Counted from the stretch's first letter, positions 14,978 to 24,102 are shown. The stretch is DNA of 30,419 bases from JADJNW01 sp964549655 (GCA_964549655.1 CAZJXN010000051.1:1-30419); one strand, 5' to 3'. Notes: generated from the sequence alone by a model not told the origin. Numbers and translations: made by a program.

Positions 14978-15006
14978 ATTGAAATATTTTAGGTAATATT
15001 CAGAAA

Positions 15007-15014
15007 CAAACATA
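15007..15014 (-). promoter_or_regulatory. Candidate -7 promoter box (TATGTTTG) for the PhyH-type gene
   Basis: TATGTTTG on the minus strand, matching TAnnTTTG. It would give a leader of about 23 bases to the ATG at 14977 and would put the ATG at 15019 upstream of transcription start. No good -33 element. Confidence 0.35.
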
Positions 15015-15080
15015 AGCATTTTCCAAATTACCTGACCACTTGATACCCTAAAAAACTACTATCCAAATGACAAGAATGTC

Positions 15081-15536
15081 CTATCGCTGCTCCGCCGCTT
15101 CCTGCAACTTTTGTATGCCAATCTTATTCATTTTGAGCATTGCTTCCATCACTCGTTTTGCTTTCGCCGCATCTTTGTCTCGCAATAACTCGCCCAGAAT
15201 AGTAGGCACTACTTGCCACGACAGTCCATATTTGTCTTTCAGCCAACCGCATTGCCCTTCTTGTCCGCCTTCAGCGAGTAGTTTCCCCCATAGTTCATCT
15301 ACTTCTTCCTGCGTCTTGCAATTTACAAAGAGCGAAATAGCTTCCGTAAATTTAAAATGTGGACCACCGTTCAACACCATAAATTCTTGCCCCTCCAGTT
15401 GGAACGTTCCGCTCATTACTTTCCCTTCGTGCCGCATGACGTTTACAATCTTAGCATTTTTAAAAATAGAAATATAGAAATCCATTGCTGCTTCGGCGGT
15501 GTCGTTGAACCATAAAAATGGTGTGATTTTTTGCAT
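15081..15536 (-). CDS. VOC family (PhnB/3-demethylubiquinone-like) protein
   Basis: 151 residues from the ATG at 15536 (MQKITPFLWFNDTAEAAMDFY); the open frame extends 17 residues further, but the homologous region starts here. It is a glyoxalase/bleomycin-resistance (VOC) fold protein of the PhnB-like group: PFLWFNDTAEAAMDFYISIF, then GTFQLEGQEFMVLNGGP, FVNCKTQEEVDELW, and the C-terminal CGWLKDKYGLSWQVVP that is typical of this group. Cytoplasmic; most members have no known reaction and it need not act on ubiquinone. A C-terminal helical tail (residues ~120-151) is a little longer than usual. A full TAnnTTTG box lies 34-41 bases upstream. Confidence 0.88.
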   Translation of the reverse strand: MQKITPFLWFNDTAEAAMDFYISIFKNAKIVNVMRHEGKVMSGTFQLEGQEFMVLNGGPHFKFTEAISLFVNCKTQEEVDELWGKLLAEGGQEGQCGWLKDKYGLSWQVVPTILGELLRDKDAAKAKRVMEAMLKMNKIGIQKLQEAAEQR

Positions 15537-15872
15537 ACTTGTAGTTTTTAATTGATTGATTTTATAGTCCAAAAATACGGAAAGCAAAATATATTGAACC
15601 GTGCTGAATAAGACAATTTCAGGGGGTGATTGCGGCAGTTATTTTTTAATACAAGTACATTCACTCCAACTGTGTAACTTCTCAAATGACGGTGAGCGAG
15701 CCTATTGTATTTTCAGGGATTTCTAAAGTAGAATACTTTTCAATTTTTGACTGCCATTTCACTATAACATTTGTTAAAGTTTGCCATTTTTTGAACAAAA
15801 TTCTGATTTTCAACGGGCAATGGTTTCAAAACCGCTTCAAATGATTTAAATTACCTCGAAAATCAAGCGAGT
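15537..15872. other. Divergent intergenic region of about 340 bases
   Basis: Between the VOC gene and the coiled-coil gene, which diverge. It holds the VOC -7 box near 15570 and AT-rich sequence. TAACATTTG near 15766 is one base too long for the -7 consensus and is not claimed. No convincing gene, RNA or repeat was seen. Confidence 0.5.
15570..15577 (-). promoter_or_regulatory. Candidate -7 promoter box (TATTTTTG) for the VOC gene
   Basis: TATTTTTG on the minus strand matches TAnnTTTG. The implied leader is about 27 bases to the ATG at 15536, supporting that start over the longer frame. No clear -33 TTG. Confidence 0.4.
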
Positions 15873-17912
15873 ATGAAACACATTGCTATTTTTTTTATAA
15901 TATTAATTGCAATTGCAATAGGAAATTCGCCGATGTTGGCACAGGATTGCAATGCCCTGATTGCTAAGAATATAGTTATTAATGGAAAAAGCATTGTACA
16001 AAGTCAACCACAAGTAATGGTAGTGCGCGCCAATTACAGTTATAACATTGAGTTTGTCAGTGATGATAAAGGAATTGGCGCAAAAGTATATTCTAAAGCT
16101 GGGGTGGAACTGAATCAAGAGGACGAAATCATTTTTGTAGATACGACGGGTGTGCGGCGCAGCTATCGGTTTGTGGAAATGGGGGAATTAGGCAAAGAGG
16201 GAAGTACACCGGTCTATCAAAACACGCTGCAACTCAATATGGATGCGATTGAATGGTTTGCCAATTCCTATATCACCATTCTATATGTAAAAAATAATAC
16301 GAATAAGGAAATGCGAAAATTTACGGTGAACCCGAATCGCCAAGTAGAATTTTTGCAATTAGCCAACTGTTTTTATCAGAATTTGGATCGAACCAAAGTG
16401 GTAGATGTAAAATTGCCGGATAGCGAACTGAAAAAAGCACCCAAACTCAGTGACGAAAAAACCTCTGGCAAATCAGCAACTGCTACTCCTTCCAAAGAAC
16501 CGAAAACCGTACGTGTAGCGGATGTCAACGCTTTGAATGATGAAGAACTTGCCGCTTTGCGCAAAGAACTCGCTGATACGAAAGCTAAATTAAAAACTGA
16601 AATTGAAGGAGAAAAAACAAAAAACGAAAAGCAAAAGCAACAATTAACCCAAGAGGTCTCCCTTGCCCAGCAACAAGCTGCCGAGCAAAAGAAAAAATAT
16701 GCGGATGAAGTGTTGACTGCCCGCCAAAAATCGCTGGAAGAAATTGAAAAATCCAAACAAGCAATCGCAGATTTGGTAAAATCGGCGCAAGCAAAAGCAT
16801 CTAATCAAATCGAGCAAATCAATCTAGAAGTTGTTCAAACCAAACAACGCGCTACGGAAGAAATTCAAAAAGCTCAACTCGCATCTGCCCAAGAAGTAGT
16901 GGCAGCGCGGGAACGAGCAGCAAAAGAGTTGAAAGAAATTCGGGAAAAACTGGAATTAGCCAAACAAGAGTACACGGACGAAATCGCTTCCGCCCGGGAG
17001 ACGTCTTCTTCGGAACTCACCCGCATTCGGGAGGAAACGGTTAAGCAAATTCAAACCGCCCGTCAAAAAGCAGAATCCGAGCAAAATAAAACAGTAGAAG
17101 ATGTAGTTACCAATAAAAAAACGGCTTCTGAACAAATTCTGAAAACACAGGAAACTTTAGCGGAAGAAGTAGCTCAAGCGCGAGAAAATGCAGTATTAGA
17201 GAAAGAAAAACTGGCACTGGAGGTAGCAGAATCTCGCCGAAAAGCCACCGAAGAGAAAGCAAATATTCAGGAGAAAAACGCGTCGGAAGTAGTCGTGTTG
17301 CGCGAAAATGTAGCAAAAGAAAAAGAAACCGCCGCTATTGAGGTCGCCACCACTCGCCAACGTGCTGCCGAAGAATTGGCAAAAACGAAGCAACAATTGA
17401 TTATTGAAACCGAAAAAGCGAAGCAAGAAGCGGATGGAGTCAAACAGCAATACGCGCAGGAAGTCCTCGCTGCTCGAGAGCATGCCGCCAAAGAAGTAAC
17501 CGCCGCCCGCCAAAAATCTGCCGATGAACTCGCCAAAATTCAGCAGGAAAATAACACGGAAAAATTAGAACTCACCAAACAAGTGCAAGAAGCGCGCACT
17601 ACGGCTCAAGCTGAGGTAGAAAAAGCACGCAAAGATGCGACTGCCAAAAAAACGCAATACACCGCCGAGGCAGATTCTACCCGCACGCAACTTGCCAAAG
17701 ACATAACGGCTGCAAAAAAAGAGTCGTCTGATGCCATTTATCTGGCAAAGCAACAAGCGACCGAGCAAATTACAAAAGTGAAAGAAGACACGGCTACTAA
17801 AATTACCGCCGAAAATGCCAAATTATTACAATTGCAAAAGCAAGTAAAAGAAGCGGAGGAAAATCTGAAACGCTTGGTAGCAGAGGGCGAGAAGAAAAAA
17901 AGTGGTGGGTAG
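15873..17912 (+). CDS. Secreted long coiled-coil protein with an 11+11+11+7 residue super-repeat
   Basis: 679 residues with a signal peptide (MKHIAIFFIILIAIAIGNSP, cleavage near AQ/DC at 24). Residues ~25-185 form a small N-terminal beta-rich domain of no recognised family (IVINGKSIVQSQPQV, NYSYNIEFVSDDKGIGAKVY). A Ser/Thr/Lys linker (~186-215) leads to an unbroken alpha-helical coiled coil (~222-672) ending in KKKSGG. From residue 261 the helix is made of 11-residue units of type E-V-x-x-A-R-x-x-A-x-x, interrupted by 7-residue units, mostly in a 3x11+7 = 40 pattern. There is no membrane segment after the signal and no sorting domain, so it is periplasmic or surface-linked by other means. A structural rod, tether or membrane-binding helix is possible. 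It stands alone with a short hairpin one base after the stop. Confidence 0.85.
   Translation: MKHIAIFFIILIAIAIGNSPMLAQDCNALIAKNIVINGKSIVQSQPQVMVVRANYSYNIEFVSDDKGIGAKVYSKAGVELNQEDEIIFVDTTGVRRSYRFVEMGELGKEGSTPVYQNTLQLNMDAIEWFANSYITILYVKNNTNKEMRKFTVNPNRQVEFLQLANCFYQNLDRTKVVDVKLPDSELKKAPKLSDEKTSGKSATATPSKEPKTVRVADVNALNDEELAALRKELADTKAKLKTEIEGEKTKNEKQKQQLTQEVSLAQQQAAEQKKKYADEVLTARQKSLEEIEKSKQAIADLVKSAQAKASNQIEQINLEVVQTKQRATEEIQKAQLASAQEVVAARERAAKELKEIREKLELAKQEYTDEIASARETSSSELTRIREETVKQIQTARQKAESEQNKTVEDVVTNKKTASEQILKTQETLAEEVAQARENAVLEKEKLALEVAESRRKATEEKANIQEKNASEVVVLRENVAKEKETAAIEVATTRQRAAEELAKTKQQLIIETEKAKQEADGVKQQYAQEVLAAREHAAKEVTAARQKSADELAKIQQENNTEKLELTKQVQEARTTAQAEVEKARKDATAKKTQYTAEADSTRTQLAKDITAAKKESSDAIYLAKQQATEQITKVKEDTATKITAENAKLLQLQKQVKEAEENLKRLVAEGEKKKSGG
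16707..17666 (+). repeat. 120-base coding super-repeat (40 residues: 11+11+11+7)
   Basis: Unit starts fall at residues 279, 319, 370, 410, 450, 490, 530, 570 and 599: six intervals of 40, one of 51 (an extra 11) and one of 29 (one 11 fewer). Each 11-mer keeps a small aliphatic residue at position 2, Ala/Ser/Thr at 5, Arg/Lys at 6 and often Ala/Ser at 9 (EVLAAREHAAK, EVTAARQKSAD, EIASARETSSS). Confidence 0.8.
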
Positions 17913-17913
17913 C

Positions 17914-17929
17914 ACAGGCTTTAGCCTGT
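17914..17929 (+). terminator. Short hairpin after the coiled-coil gene
   Basis: acaggc / gcctgt with the loop ttta, beginning one base after the stop codon. The word acaggctttagcctgt resembles short hairpins often seen between Bacteroidota genes (from memory). No clear T run follows. Confidence 0.45.
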
Positions 17930-18100
17930 CTCTATCAGGTAAGTAATCGAGCAAGTTTAAACGATATTTTCGCGCAAAGCCGCAACGTTTTAATACGGAA
18001 ACAAAAGTCTCTGTGATTACTTAACCTTGCTACAAAAATTAACGGATGAATGAAAATGGCATTGCATTCTTTTCCTGTTGTATAGTGCCGATTTCAGATT

Positions 18101-18430
18101 TTAATCATTTACACGCAATGTTACTCCTTTTTCGGTATTGAATAACTTACGATTGGCATAAAAAGTACCGAATGGAATAATAGAAGCTAAAAATGCTAAA
18201 AAGATTTTTGGGAGCGACCAACTGAATTCAAATGCAGTTCGAATGACGCTTATGATATAAACCACAAAGAGCACGCCATGTAACATACCCACCACGCGCA
18301 CCGCTTCGGGAAATCCAGCCACATATTTTAAGGGCATCGCTACGAATAATAAAATAAGAAACGACCAGCCTTCCGCAGCAGATACAATTTTTAATTTTTT
18401 CAATTCGTCGGTTAATATGCTTGCACTCAT
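18101..18430 (-). CDS. DUF3817 family integral membrane protein
   Basis: 109 residues from the ATG at 18430 (MSASILTDELKKLKIVSAAEGWSF); a longer frame to 18556 exists, but a TAnnTTTG box at 18448-18455 sits inside it, so the shorter start is chosen and agrees with the usual size of the family (about 90-110). Landmarks of DUF3817: AEGWSFLILLFVAMPLKY, RVVGMLHGVLFVVYI, SIIPFGTFYANRKL. About three membrane segments (20-36, 47-66, 75-91). The function of the family is unknown. It is transcribed alone, away from the MFS gene. Confidence 0.85.
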   Translation of the reverse strand: MSASILTDELKKLKIVSAAEGWSFLILLFVAMPLKYVAGFPEAVRVVGMLHGVLFVVYIISVIRTAFEFSWSLPKIFLAFLASIIPFGTFYANRKLFNTEKGVTLRVND

Positions 18431-18447
18431 ATTATTGTAATTTTCAT

Positions 18448-18455
18448 CAAATATA
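18448..18455 (-). promoter_or_regulatory. Candidate -7 promoter box (TATATTTG) for the DUF3817 gene
   Basis: TATATTTG on the minus strand, a full match to TAnnTTTG. Predicted leader is only about 11 bases to the ATG at 18430, so the message would be nearly leaderless. No -33 TTG at normal spacing. Confidence 0.4.
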
Positions 18456-18687
18456 AGTGGTGTTGGTTTACACATTTTAATTTTTCCTGTAATATTCTTG
18501 TAAGATTTGGCAAATCCCGCGAAAAACATCTCTACATTCAATGTTTTTACACGCAAATAAGATTAACAACTTTATTATTTCGACAACCAAATTTATTCTA
18601 TCTCAAAATCATTTTTCTAAAATTAAATTGTATTTTTCGCCTAACTTGTCTCTAATAATGATTTAAAACGGAATAAAAAGGGAATGT

Positions 18688-20211
18688 ATGAATGCACAAA
18701 TAATAGTGGAAAATGATATCATAGCAGCCGAGGCAGAACAAAAACCGAAGTTGAACTTTTGGCAGATTTGGAATATGAGTTTTGGATTTTTGGGTATTCA
18801 ATATGGTTTCGGCTTGCAACAAGCGAATATGTCACCGATTTATCGCTATTTAGGCGCAGAAGAAGCCAATATTCCAGGACTTTGGCTCGCCGGGCCGCTG
18901 ACGGGTCTTTTGTTACAGCCCATTATTGGCGCCTTATCCGACAAGAGTTGGTCGCCTCGATGGGGTCGTCGCAAGCCTTACGTTTTTATTGGAGCCATCG
19001 TAGGTAGTATTGCCATGTTTTTGATGCCCAATTCCTCTTCTGTCCTCATGGCAGCCAGTTTGATGTGGCTATTGGATGCAGGTCTCAACTCTTCGATGGA
19101 GCCTTTCCGCGCTTTTGTGGGCGATATGCTCAATGATAAACAGCGACCCGTTGGATTTTCTATACAATCTTTTATGGTGGGCTTTGGGCAAACCTTAGCC
19201 AATTTGATGCCTTTTATTTTGCCCTTGATTGGCATTTCCATGGCAATGTCGGCGGAGGCTTCCGCGCTTTCTGATATTCCTAACTCGGTGCGTTATCCTT
19301 TTTACATCGGGGCAGCAGCTATTTTGTTGACTGTTTTTTGGACGATGTACACCACCAAAGAATATCCGCCGGTAAACGAAAATTATAAAAAACCGACCAT
19401 TTTCACAGCAGAACAAAAGAAAAATATTCGTTTTTGGCATTTAGCTTTGACCATCGGTGCAGCTATCATGGGCGGTTTATTTGCGGCTCGTAGTGCAGGT
19501 TTTACAATGGGATTAGTATGGGCAGCAGGTGTTTTTGTTGCTTTGTATGCTATTTTATTGTTGCCTATTTTCAGAGATATTTTGGCTGCGCTTTCAGAAA
19601 TGCCCACAGTGATGCGGCAATTGTGGTGGGTGAAATTTTTTACGTGGTACGGTTTGCCTTTGATGTGGCAGTATCTCTCCTTAGCGGCTGCGAAGTATGC
19701 CTTTGACGCGCCTAGTCCGGAAGCGAATCGAATCGGTTTTGAAGCAGGCAGCAAATGGGGCGCGCTTTGCTTTGCCGCGTTTAGCATCACTTGTTTTATT
19801 ATTTCGATTTTTATACCCCGCATCGTACAAGCCATCGGCAGTCGTCGGGCTACACACGCCTTGTTTTTAAGCATAGGTGGTTTAGGTTTTCTGTCCACTT
19901 TACTGTCAAATGATAAAATGATTTATTTATTTGGTATGGGACTCATCGGTTTGGCGTGGGGTTCTATCATGTCCATGCCGTATCTCATGCTGGCGAATGC
20001 GGTGAAAGGAGAGAAAATGGGCGTTTATATGGGCATTTTCAATGGCTTTATTTGTGTTCCGCAATTTATAGGGATGCTTACCGTACCGCTTTTCTATACT
20101 TCCATTTTGGGTGATGACCCACGCAATGCGCTGGTGCTGGCGGGTATTTGTATGTTCTTGGCGGCAGCAGCGTGTTTTTTGGTAACGGAACCAAAGCGAG
20201 CATTGGTGTAA
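18688..20211 (+). CDS. MFS transporter of the GPH/SLC45-like sugar (maltose/sucrose-type) group
   Basis: 507 residues, about twelve membrane segments with a longer central loop near 225-250. The cytoplasmic loop between helices 2 and 3 reads GALSDKSWSPRWGRRKPYVF (81-100), and D-x-x-x-x-R-W-G-R-R-[KR]-P-[YF] is characteristic of the sucrose/maltose:H+ symporter group that includes plant SUTs, animal SLC45 and bacterial MalT-type carriers. Helix 1 contains GIQYGFGLQQANMSPIYRYLG, also typical. It probably imports a disaccharide or other glycoside with protons across the inner membrane; the exact sugar cannot be read. No glycosidase or regulator neighbours it, unlike many maltose operons. It converges with the WG-repeat gene. 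Confidence 0.88.
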   Translation: MNAQIIVENDIIAAEAEQKPKLNFWQIWNMSFGFLGIQYGFGLQQANMSPIYRYLGAEEANIPGLWLAGPLTGLLLQPIIGALSDKSWSPRWGRRKPYVFIGAIVGSIAMFLMPNSSSVLMAASLMWLLDAGLNSSMEPFRAFVGDMLNDKQRPVGFSIQSFMVGFGQTLANLMPFILPLIGISMAMSAEASALSDIPNSVRYPFYIGAAAILLTVFWTMYTTKEYPPVNENYKKPTIFTAEQKKNIRFWHLALTIGAAIMGGLFAARSAGFTMGLVWAAGVFVALYAILLLPIFRDILAALSEMPTVMRQLWWVKFFTWYGLPLMWQYLSLAAAKYAFDAPSPEANRIGFEAGSKWGALCFAAFSITCFIISIFIPRIVQAIGSRRATHALFLSIGGLGFLSTLLSNDKMIYLFGMGLIGLAWGSIMSMPYLMLANAVKGEKMGVYMGIFNGFICVPQFIGMLTVPLFYTSILGDDPRNALVLAGICMFLAAAACFLVTEPKRALV

Positions 20212-20325
20212 TGGTTGGAAACTTGCTTGCCCGCCTTTGTAGAGATTTGTGTGATGTTTTTGATTTCTATAATTAGACTAAAGGTCTCTGCGGTAAAATT
20301 AGCCGGGAGGGAAAACAGCGTAGGG

Positions 20326-23300
20326 TTAATTCCCCAACTCCCACACCCATTCTACCTTATTATCTTTTGCAAGAATATAACCTACTTTTTCGCCACGCTC
20401 GAGCCGGAAGATGCCTTTTTCATGAAAACGATAAATGCGGTCGTACTCAGGTTCTACTAAAATCTTGCCGTTTTTATCTGCCAATCCGAAAAAGCGCTGC
20501 GGGTTGATGATGATATTGCCATCGGGCTGAATGTGCAGATTGCCATATTTGAGCGGTACGATTGCTACACCTCGAATGTTGATAGCACCCAATAGTTTAC
20601 GACTATTCAAAGTTTTTGAAACCTTTGCCACGCCAAGCCGGTGCGCAGAAATCCCTTCAAAATACCTGCCGAAAATATTATTGCCCGATGCGTCGGCGTA
20701 GAAAAAACGCTTCGATTTTTGTCCATTTTGCAGTAATTCATTGATACCAAAAAAACCTTGTCCAAAAAAAAGCGGTTCGCCCGTCGCCAGTTTAATCGGC
20801 TCGCCTTTCGTGTTGATAATTTTGTTTTTACCGCCTTCCATTACAATCGTCACGCCATCTTTAAACGGTTCAATTTCAGTGAAGGGACCGGGAATTATTA
20901 CAGTATTTAAGGTGTCAATGACCACCCACTGATTGGAGGAAGGCGGTTTTACGGCTACCAATCCTTCTGACACGGTGTCTATTTGGTTGTAAATAGTGGG
21001 CACGACTTCCACCCCTTGTTTGTTTATTAAACCCCAAGTGCCGCTGGACTTGCGTACTTTGGCAAAGCCATTTATAAAATTATCTATGTGATGATATTGT
21101 GCCGCAGCTACTATTTTGCCTTCCCGATTGAGCAAGCCTTTTGCGCCTTCTTTGCGCTCTGAGAACACGGCTAAACCATCTGCATCAAATCGGTGAATCA
21201 TCGCCAGTTTATTTGGTTTTAAAACAAAATTTCCGGCGGTATCTATCACTGCGGCTTTCAATTGTCCGGCGGCATCTACGGCGGTGACGGCTGCCACCCC
21301 TTGCGAAAAATCCATCGGTAGCGGATATGCGTCGTCTGCATTGGCAGGAAACTTGCCGCCCGGGTCGTATCTAAACTTAGTTGGAATAACGGATTCTCCT
21401 TTTTTATTCAAACAGCCCCACAACCAATCCGCGCCCTTTTTTTTGTACCAAGAGCGTCCATTGTGAAAATCGCCTACACCGCGTCCCTCTTTTTCTGTGA
21501 ATTGTGTTTGAAAAACGGTTTTACCATTTGCATTTATAAACGAACAAAATCCAGCAGCATCCACCACGAGCGCAAGCCCTTCGGAGAAAGGACGCGCCGT
21601 TTTGAATTGCGCGGGAATGACCACCACGCCATTGGTGTCCAAATAACCCCATCGGTGAGTCGTGTCTTTAAATTGTGCCAAACCTTCATAAAATGGGCGC
21701 AAGCGAGTCGGATTCTCAAAAATCTGATAGCCTTTTTTGTTGAAATAAAACGTGGGCGTACTGTCAATACCGAGCATGAAATAATTAGAATCTCGGATGA
21801 TATTGGAATATTTAATCGGAATAATTTCTTTGCCACTGTAATCAATCACGCCGTAGTCGGCATCGGGTTTGTCCATATTGATTCGCTTATTTTGTTTCAA
21901 GACAAACGCCGTTCGGTCCCGCGGATGAAAATCTTCGATATATTCGGCATTGGGTGTCAATATCACTTTGCCATTCGTATCAATGTAAGCCCAGCGGTAA
22001 GGATTTTTATCGGTTTCTATTATATAAATTCCTTTATCGCGCTTGGAAAATGCAATGGGTTTTGTTTCTAAAATATTAAATTCTTTGATAAAACGCTCTT
22101 GGTCACTCAGCGCAAATTTCGTTGGCTTGGCAAGTTTGTCATTTATATCCAACATGAGTTTTCCGCCCATACACACGCGTGCACGACCCGCCACGAACGG
22201 GCCGATATACGTGAAGCGCAGCGGTTTATTTTGAAAAAGAAGTTCCTGCCCTCGGCGGTCTATCAAGCCCATTTGCCCGGTTGCATCTATGAAAGTAGTG
22301 TGCGTTTGCGTGCTATCAAAAGTGCGAAAGCCTAACATTTCTACGTGTGAAACGTATTGCTTCCGGGCCATATCGTAAAAATGAACCTTGCATAACGCAC
22401 TTTCCGAGAGCGTTTGCGTAAAAGCATTATGGTGCAAAGCATCTGCATGATAAAACGACAACAAACTATCTTTGTCTACTTCCAGTGCCTTTACAAGCTT
22501 GCGCGAAACGGGAATTGTGGTAGTCCATTTGGGTACAAATTCTATTAAACCATCTGATTTTTTAACCTCGTGAAACCGACTGATAGTCGTTTTTTCGATA
22601 GCGCCTTCTTGCACAATCCGAATCGCATCTTCTGGAATGTTGGGTACTTTATAATCAGGAAGTTGGGTAAAGGGAAGCGGCGTTGCTTCTACCGTTCGTT
22701 TTTGTACGTTACCTGCCACGGAAAGTGTATTTGGAAAAATACTGTCCAGCTCAAATTTGCCCGCCTCACTCACTCGATATTGTACGACATTACCTTCCAC
22801 GGGCATCCAAAATCGGTTTTTTGCTATGGGGGTGATGGACGTGTAAATACAAAGCAGCGAATCCATACGCCCGTTTTTGATAGAAAAAGCACCATATCGA
22901 ATGCCTGTTTGACAAACTGCAACCTCATTTTGAAATGGAAAAAACGCGTCGTAATTGCATTTTACAATCGGCGAAGTGTCTTGTGCTGGGGCGAGCATAC
23001 CCCATTTATTTCGGTATTTTATAAAGTAATAGCCAGACAAACCCGCAGGTTTTATGTCATGCACTAAGGTAGAAACGGCTTTGCCGGTGGTATCAATCAA
23101 TTTGTAATCGTAAGGTGTAGGTTTAAAAACAGCATAGTGTTCGTCTAAGGGTTCGTACCACGGAAAATATGTTTTTTCGCCATTACTTTTCGTTTGCTTT
23201 TCATTTTTATCAAAGGCATGGCTGATGAGCAACGTTTGTTGGGGGATATTCCAGAGTTGTACTTGCAGCGTATCGCTGGGAATGAGCACGGCGAGGTAAT

Positions 23301-24102
23301 CATTTACTTTTTCGACTTCGTCATACGTTTCCTTATTCATTTCAAATAGGGTAGTGCCTGTCTTTTTGTTGGTAATTCGTTTCATCATTTTCCAAGACGC
23401 ACTTTTCACGGCTACCCAGTTTTCATTCAGCACTTGGATATCCAGATAGGCATCTTTCAAAATGACTTGACCGCGCTCGTCTATGAGTTTCCAATTCGCA
23501 TCGGCTGTCCGAGTTTTTACTTTAAAAAAACCGACTTTACCCGTCGGCTCTATCGCTGCGTATTGTGGTATCACGCCCAATGCTCCGCCATTGTGATGCA
23601 CGCCCCAAAAATTGCCCTTTTTTACAAAAAAATAAGTCACTTCGCCACTCGGCGATTGGTCAGCCACACAAATATCATCATAGCGGCTACTGTCTAATAG
23701 AATCGTGCCTGTTGCATTTACCAATAAAAAGAGCGAGTCCAATTCCACCGCAAAATACTTCGATGTGAGTGCCCGAATGCGTTTGTATCGATTGGGAATG
23801 ACTTCCTGCAAGGCTCCGTCCAACAAACCCACTTTACCATCCAACTCAAATAAGCGATACGGCGAAGATAATGGTGTCTTCAAAAAATCATTCCAAGGCA
23901 AGTTGACGTCTCCAATAAAATCATAGCGCGGCGGCACGACGGTGTCCACCAATCCAGGATAAATTTTTATGTAGCCCCACTTGTGTGCCACGCGCACAGG
24001 ATAGACTTCCATGGAATCGCTTGCGATTGAAGTGCGGTTTTGCGCAACAGCGACGACCACAAACAGCTGGAAAATTATGAGTAGGAGAGTGGTACGCGCC
24101 AT
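20326..24102 (-). CDS. Large secreted WG-repeat protein
   Basis: 1258 residues with a signal peptide (MARTTLLLIIFQLFVVVAVAQ, cleavage near 21). The rest is a long array of WG repeats of type 'W-G-[YLV]-[IL]-[DN]-x-x-G-x-x-[VI]-[IV]-P-x-x-[FY]-x-x-[IA]-x-x-F-x-x-G-[LF]-A-x-V', at least twelve clear copies (e.g. RWGYLDTNGVVVIPAQF, TWGLINKQGVEVVPTIY, YGVIDYSGKEIIPIKY), more degenerate towards the N-terminus. The C-terminal copies read FFGLADKNGKILVEPEYDRI. WG proteins are common in Bacteroidota; their molecular function is unknown. No sorting domain, so it is periplasmic or released. A membrane protein gene lies upstream on the same strand, across 192 bases containing an inverted repeat. It converges on the MFS gene. 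Confidence 0.9.
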   Translation of the reverse strand: MARTTLLLIIFQLFVVVAVAQNRTSIASDSMEVYPVRVAHKWGYIKIYPGLVDTVVPPRYDFIGDVNLPWNDFLKTPLSSPYRLFELDGKVGLLDGALQEVIPNRYKRIRALTSKYFAVELDSLFLLVNATGTILLDSSRYDDICVADQSPSGEVTYFFVKKGNFWGVHHNGGALGVIPQYAAIEPTGKVGFFKVKTRTADANWKLIDERGQVILKDAYLDIQVLNENWVAVKSASWKMMKRITNKKTGTTLFEMNKETYDEVEKVNDYLAVLIPSDTLQVQLWNIPQQTLLISHAFDKNEKQTKSNGEKTYFPWYEPLDEHYAVFKPTPYDYKLIDTTGKAVSTLVHDIKPAGLSGYYFIKYRNKWGMLAPAQDTSPIVKCNYDAFFPFQNEVAVCQTGIRYGAFSIKNGRMDSLLCIYTSITPIAKNRFWMPVEGNVVQYRVSEAGKFELDSIFPNTLSVAGNVQKRTVEATPLPFTQLPDYKVPNIPEDAIRIVQEGAIEKTTISRFHEVKKSDGLIEFVPKWTTTIPVSRKLVKALEVDKDSLLSFYHADALHHNAFTQTLSESALCKVHFYDMARKQYVSHVEMLGFRTFDSTQTHTTFIDATGQMGLIDRRGQELLFQNKPLRFTYIGPFVAGRARVCMGGKLMLDINDKLAKPTKFALSDQERFIKEFNILETKPIAFSKRDKGIYIIETDKNPYRWAYIDTNGKVILTPNAEYIEDFHPRDRTAFVLKQNKRINMDKPDADYGVIDYSGKEIIPIKYSNIIRDSNYFMLGIDSTPTFYFNKKGYQIFENPTRLRPFYEGLAQFKDTTHRWGYLDTNGVVVIPAQFKTARPFSEGLALVVDAAGFCSFINANGKTVFQTQFTEKEGRGVGDFHNGRSWYKKKGADWLWGCLNKKGESVIPTKFRYDPGGKFPANADDAYPLPMDFSQGVAAVTAVDAAGQLKAAVIDTAGNFVLKPNKLAMIHRFDADGLAVFSERKEGAKGLLNREGKIVAAAQYHHIDNFINGFAKVRKSSGTWGLINKQGVEVVPTIYNQIDTVSEGLVAVKPPSSNQWVVIDTLNTVIIPGPFTEIEPFKDGVTIVMEGGKNKIINTKGEPIKLATGEPLFFGQGFFGINELLQNGQKSKRFFYADASGNNIFGRYFEGISAHRLGVAKVSKTLNSRKLLGAINIRGVAIVPLKYGNLHIQPDGNIIINPQRFFGLADKNGKILVEPEYDRIYRFHEKGIFRLERGEKVGYILAKDNKVEWVWELGN

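Noticed and set aside
15762..15775. TAACATTTG before the coiled-coil gene as a -7 box
   Set aside because: One base too long between TA and TTTG for the consensus.
16376..17536. Ser/Phe/Leu-rich minus-strand frames opposite the coiled-coil gene
   Set aside because: They are the expected mirror of Glu/Lys/Ala-rich codons in the coiled coil, not genes.
18431..18556. Longer frame for the DUF3817 gene
   Set aside because: The added 42 residues exceed the family's usual size and contain a TATATTTG box in the right place for the shorter start.
19383..19898. Minus-strand open frame of 171 residues inside the MFS gene
   Set aside because: Shadow of a strongly supported membrane protein gene; Lys/Ala-rich composition arises from the reverse complement of hydrophobic codons.
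21463..23067. Plus-strand frames of 202 and 165 residues opposite the WG-repeat gene
   Set aside because: Antisense to a continuous WG-repeat array; no signal, motif or start context supports them.
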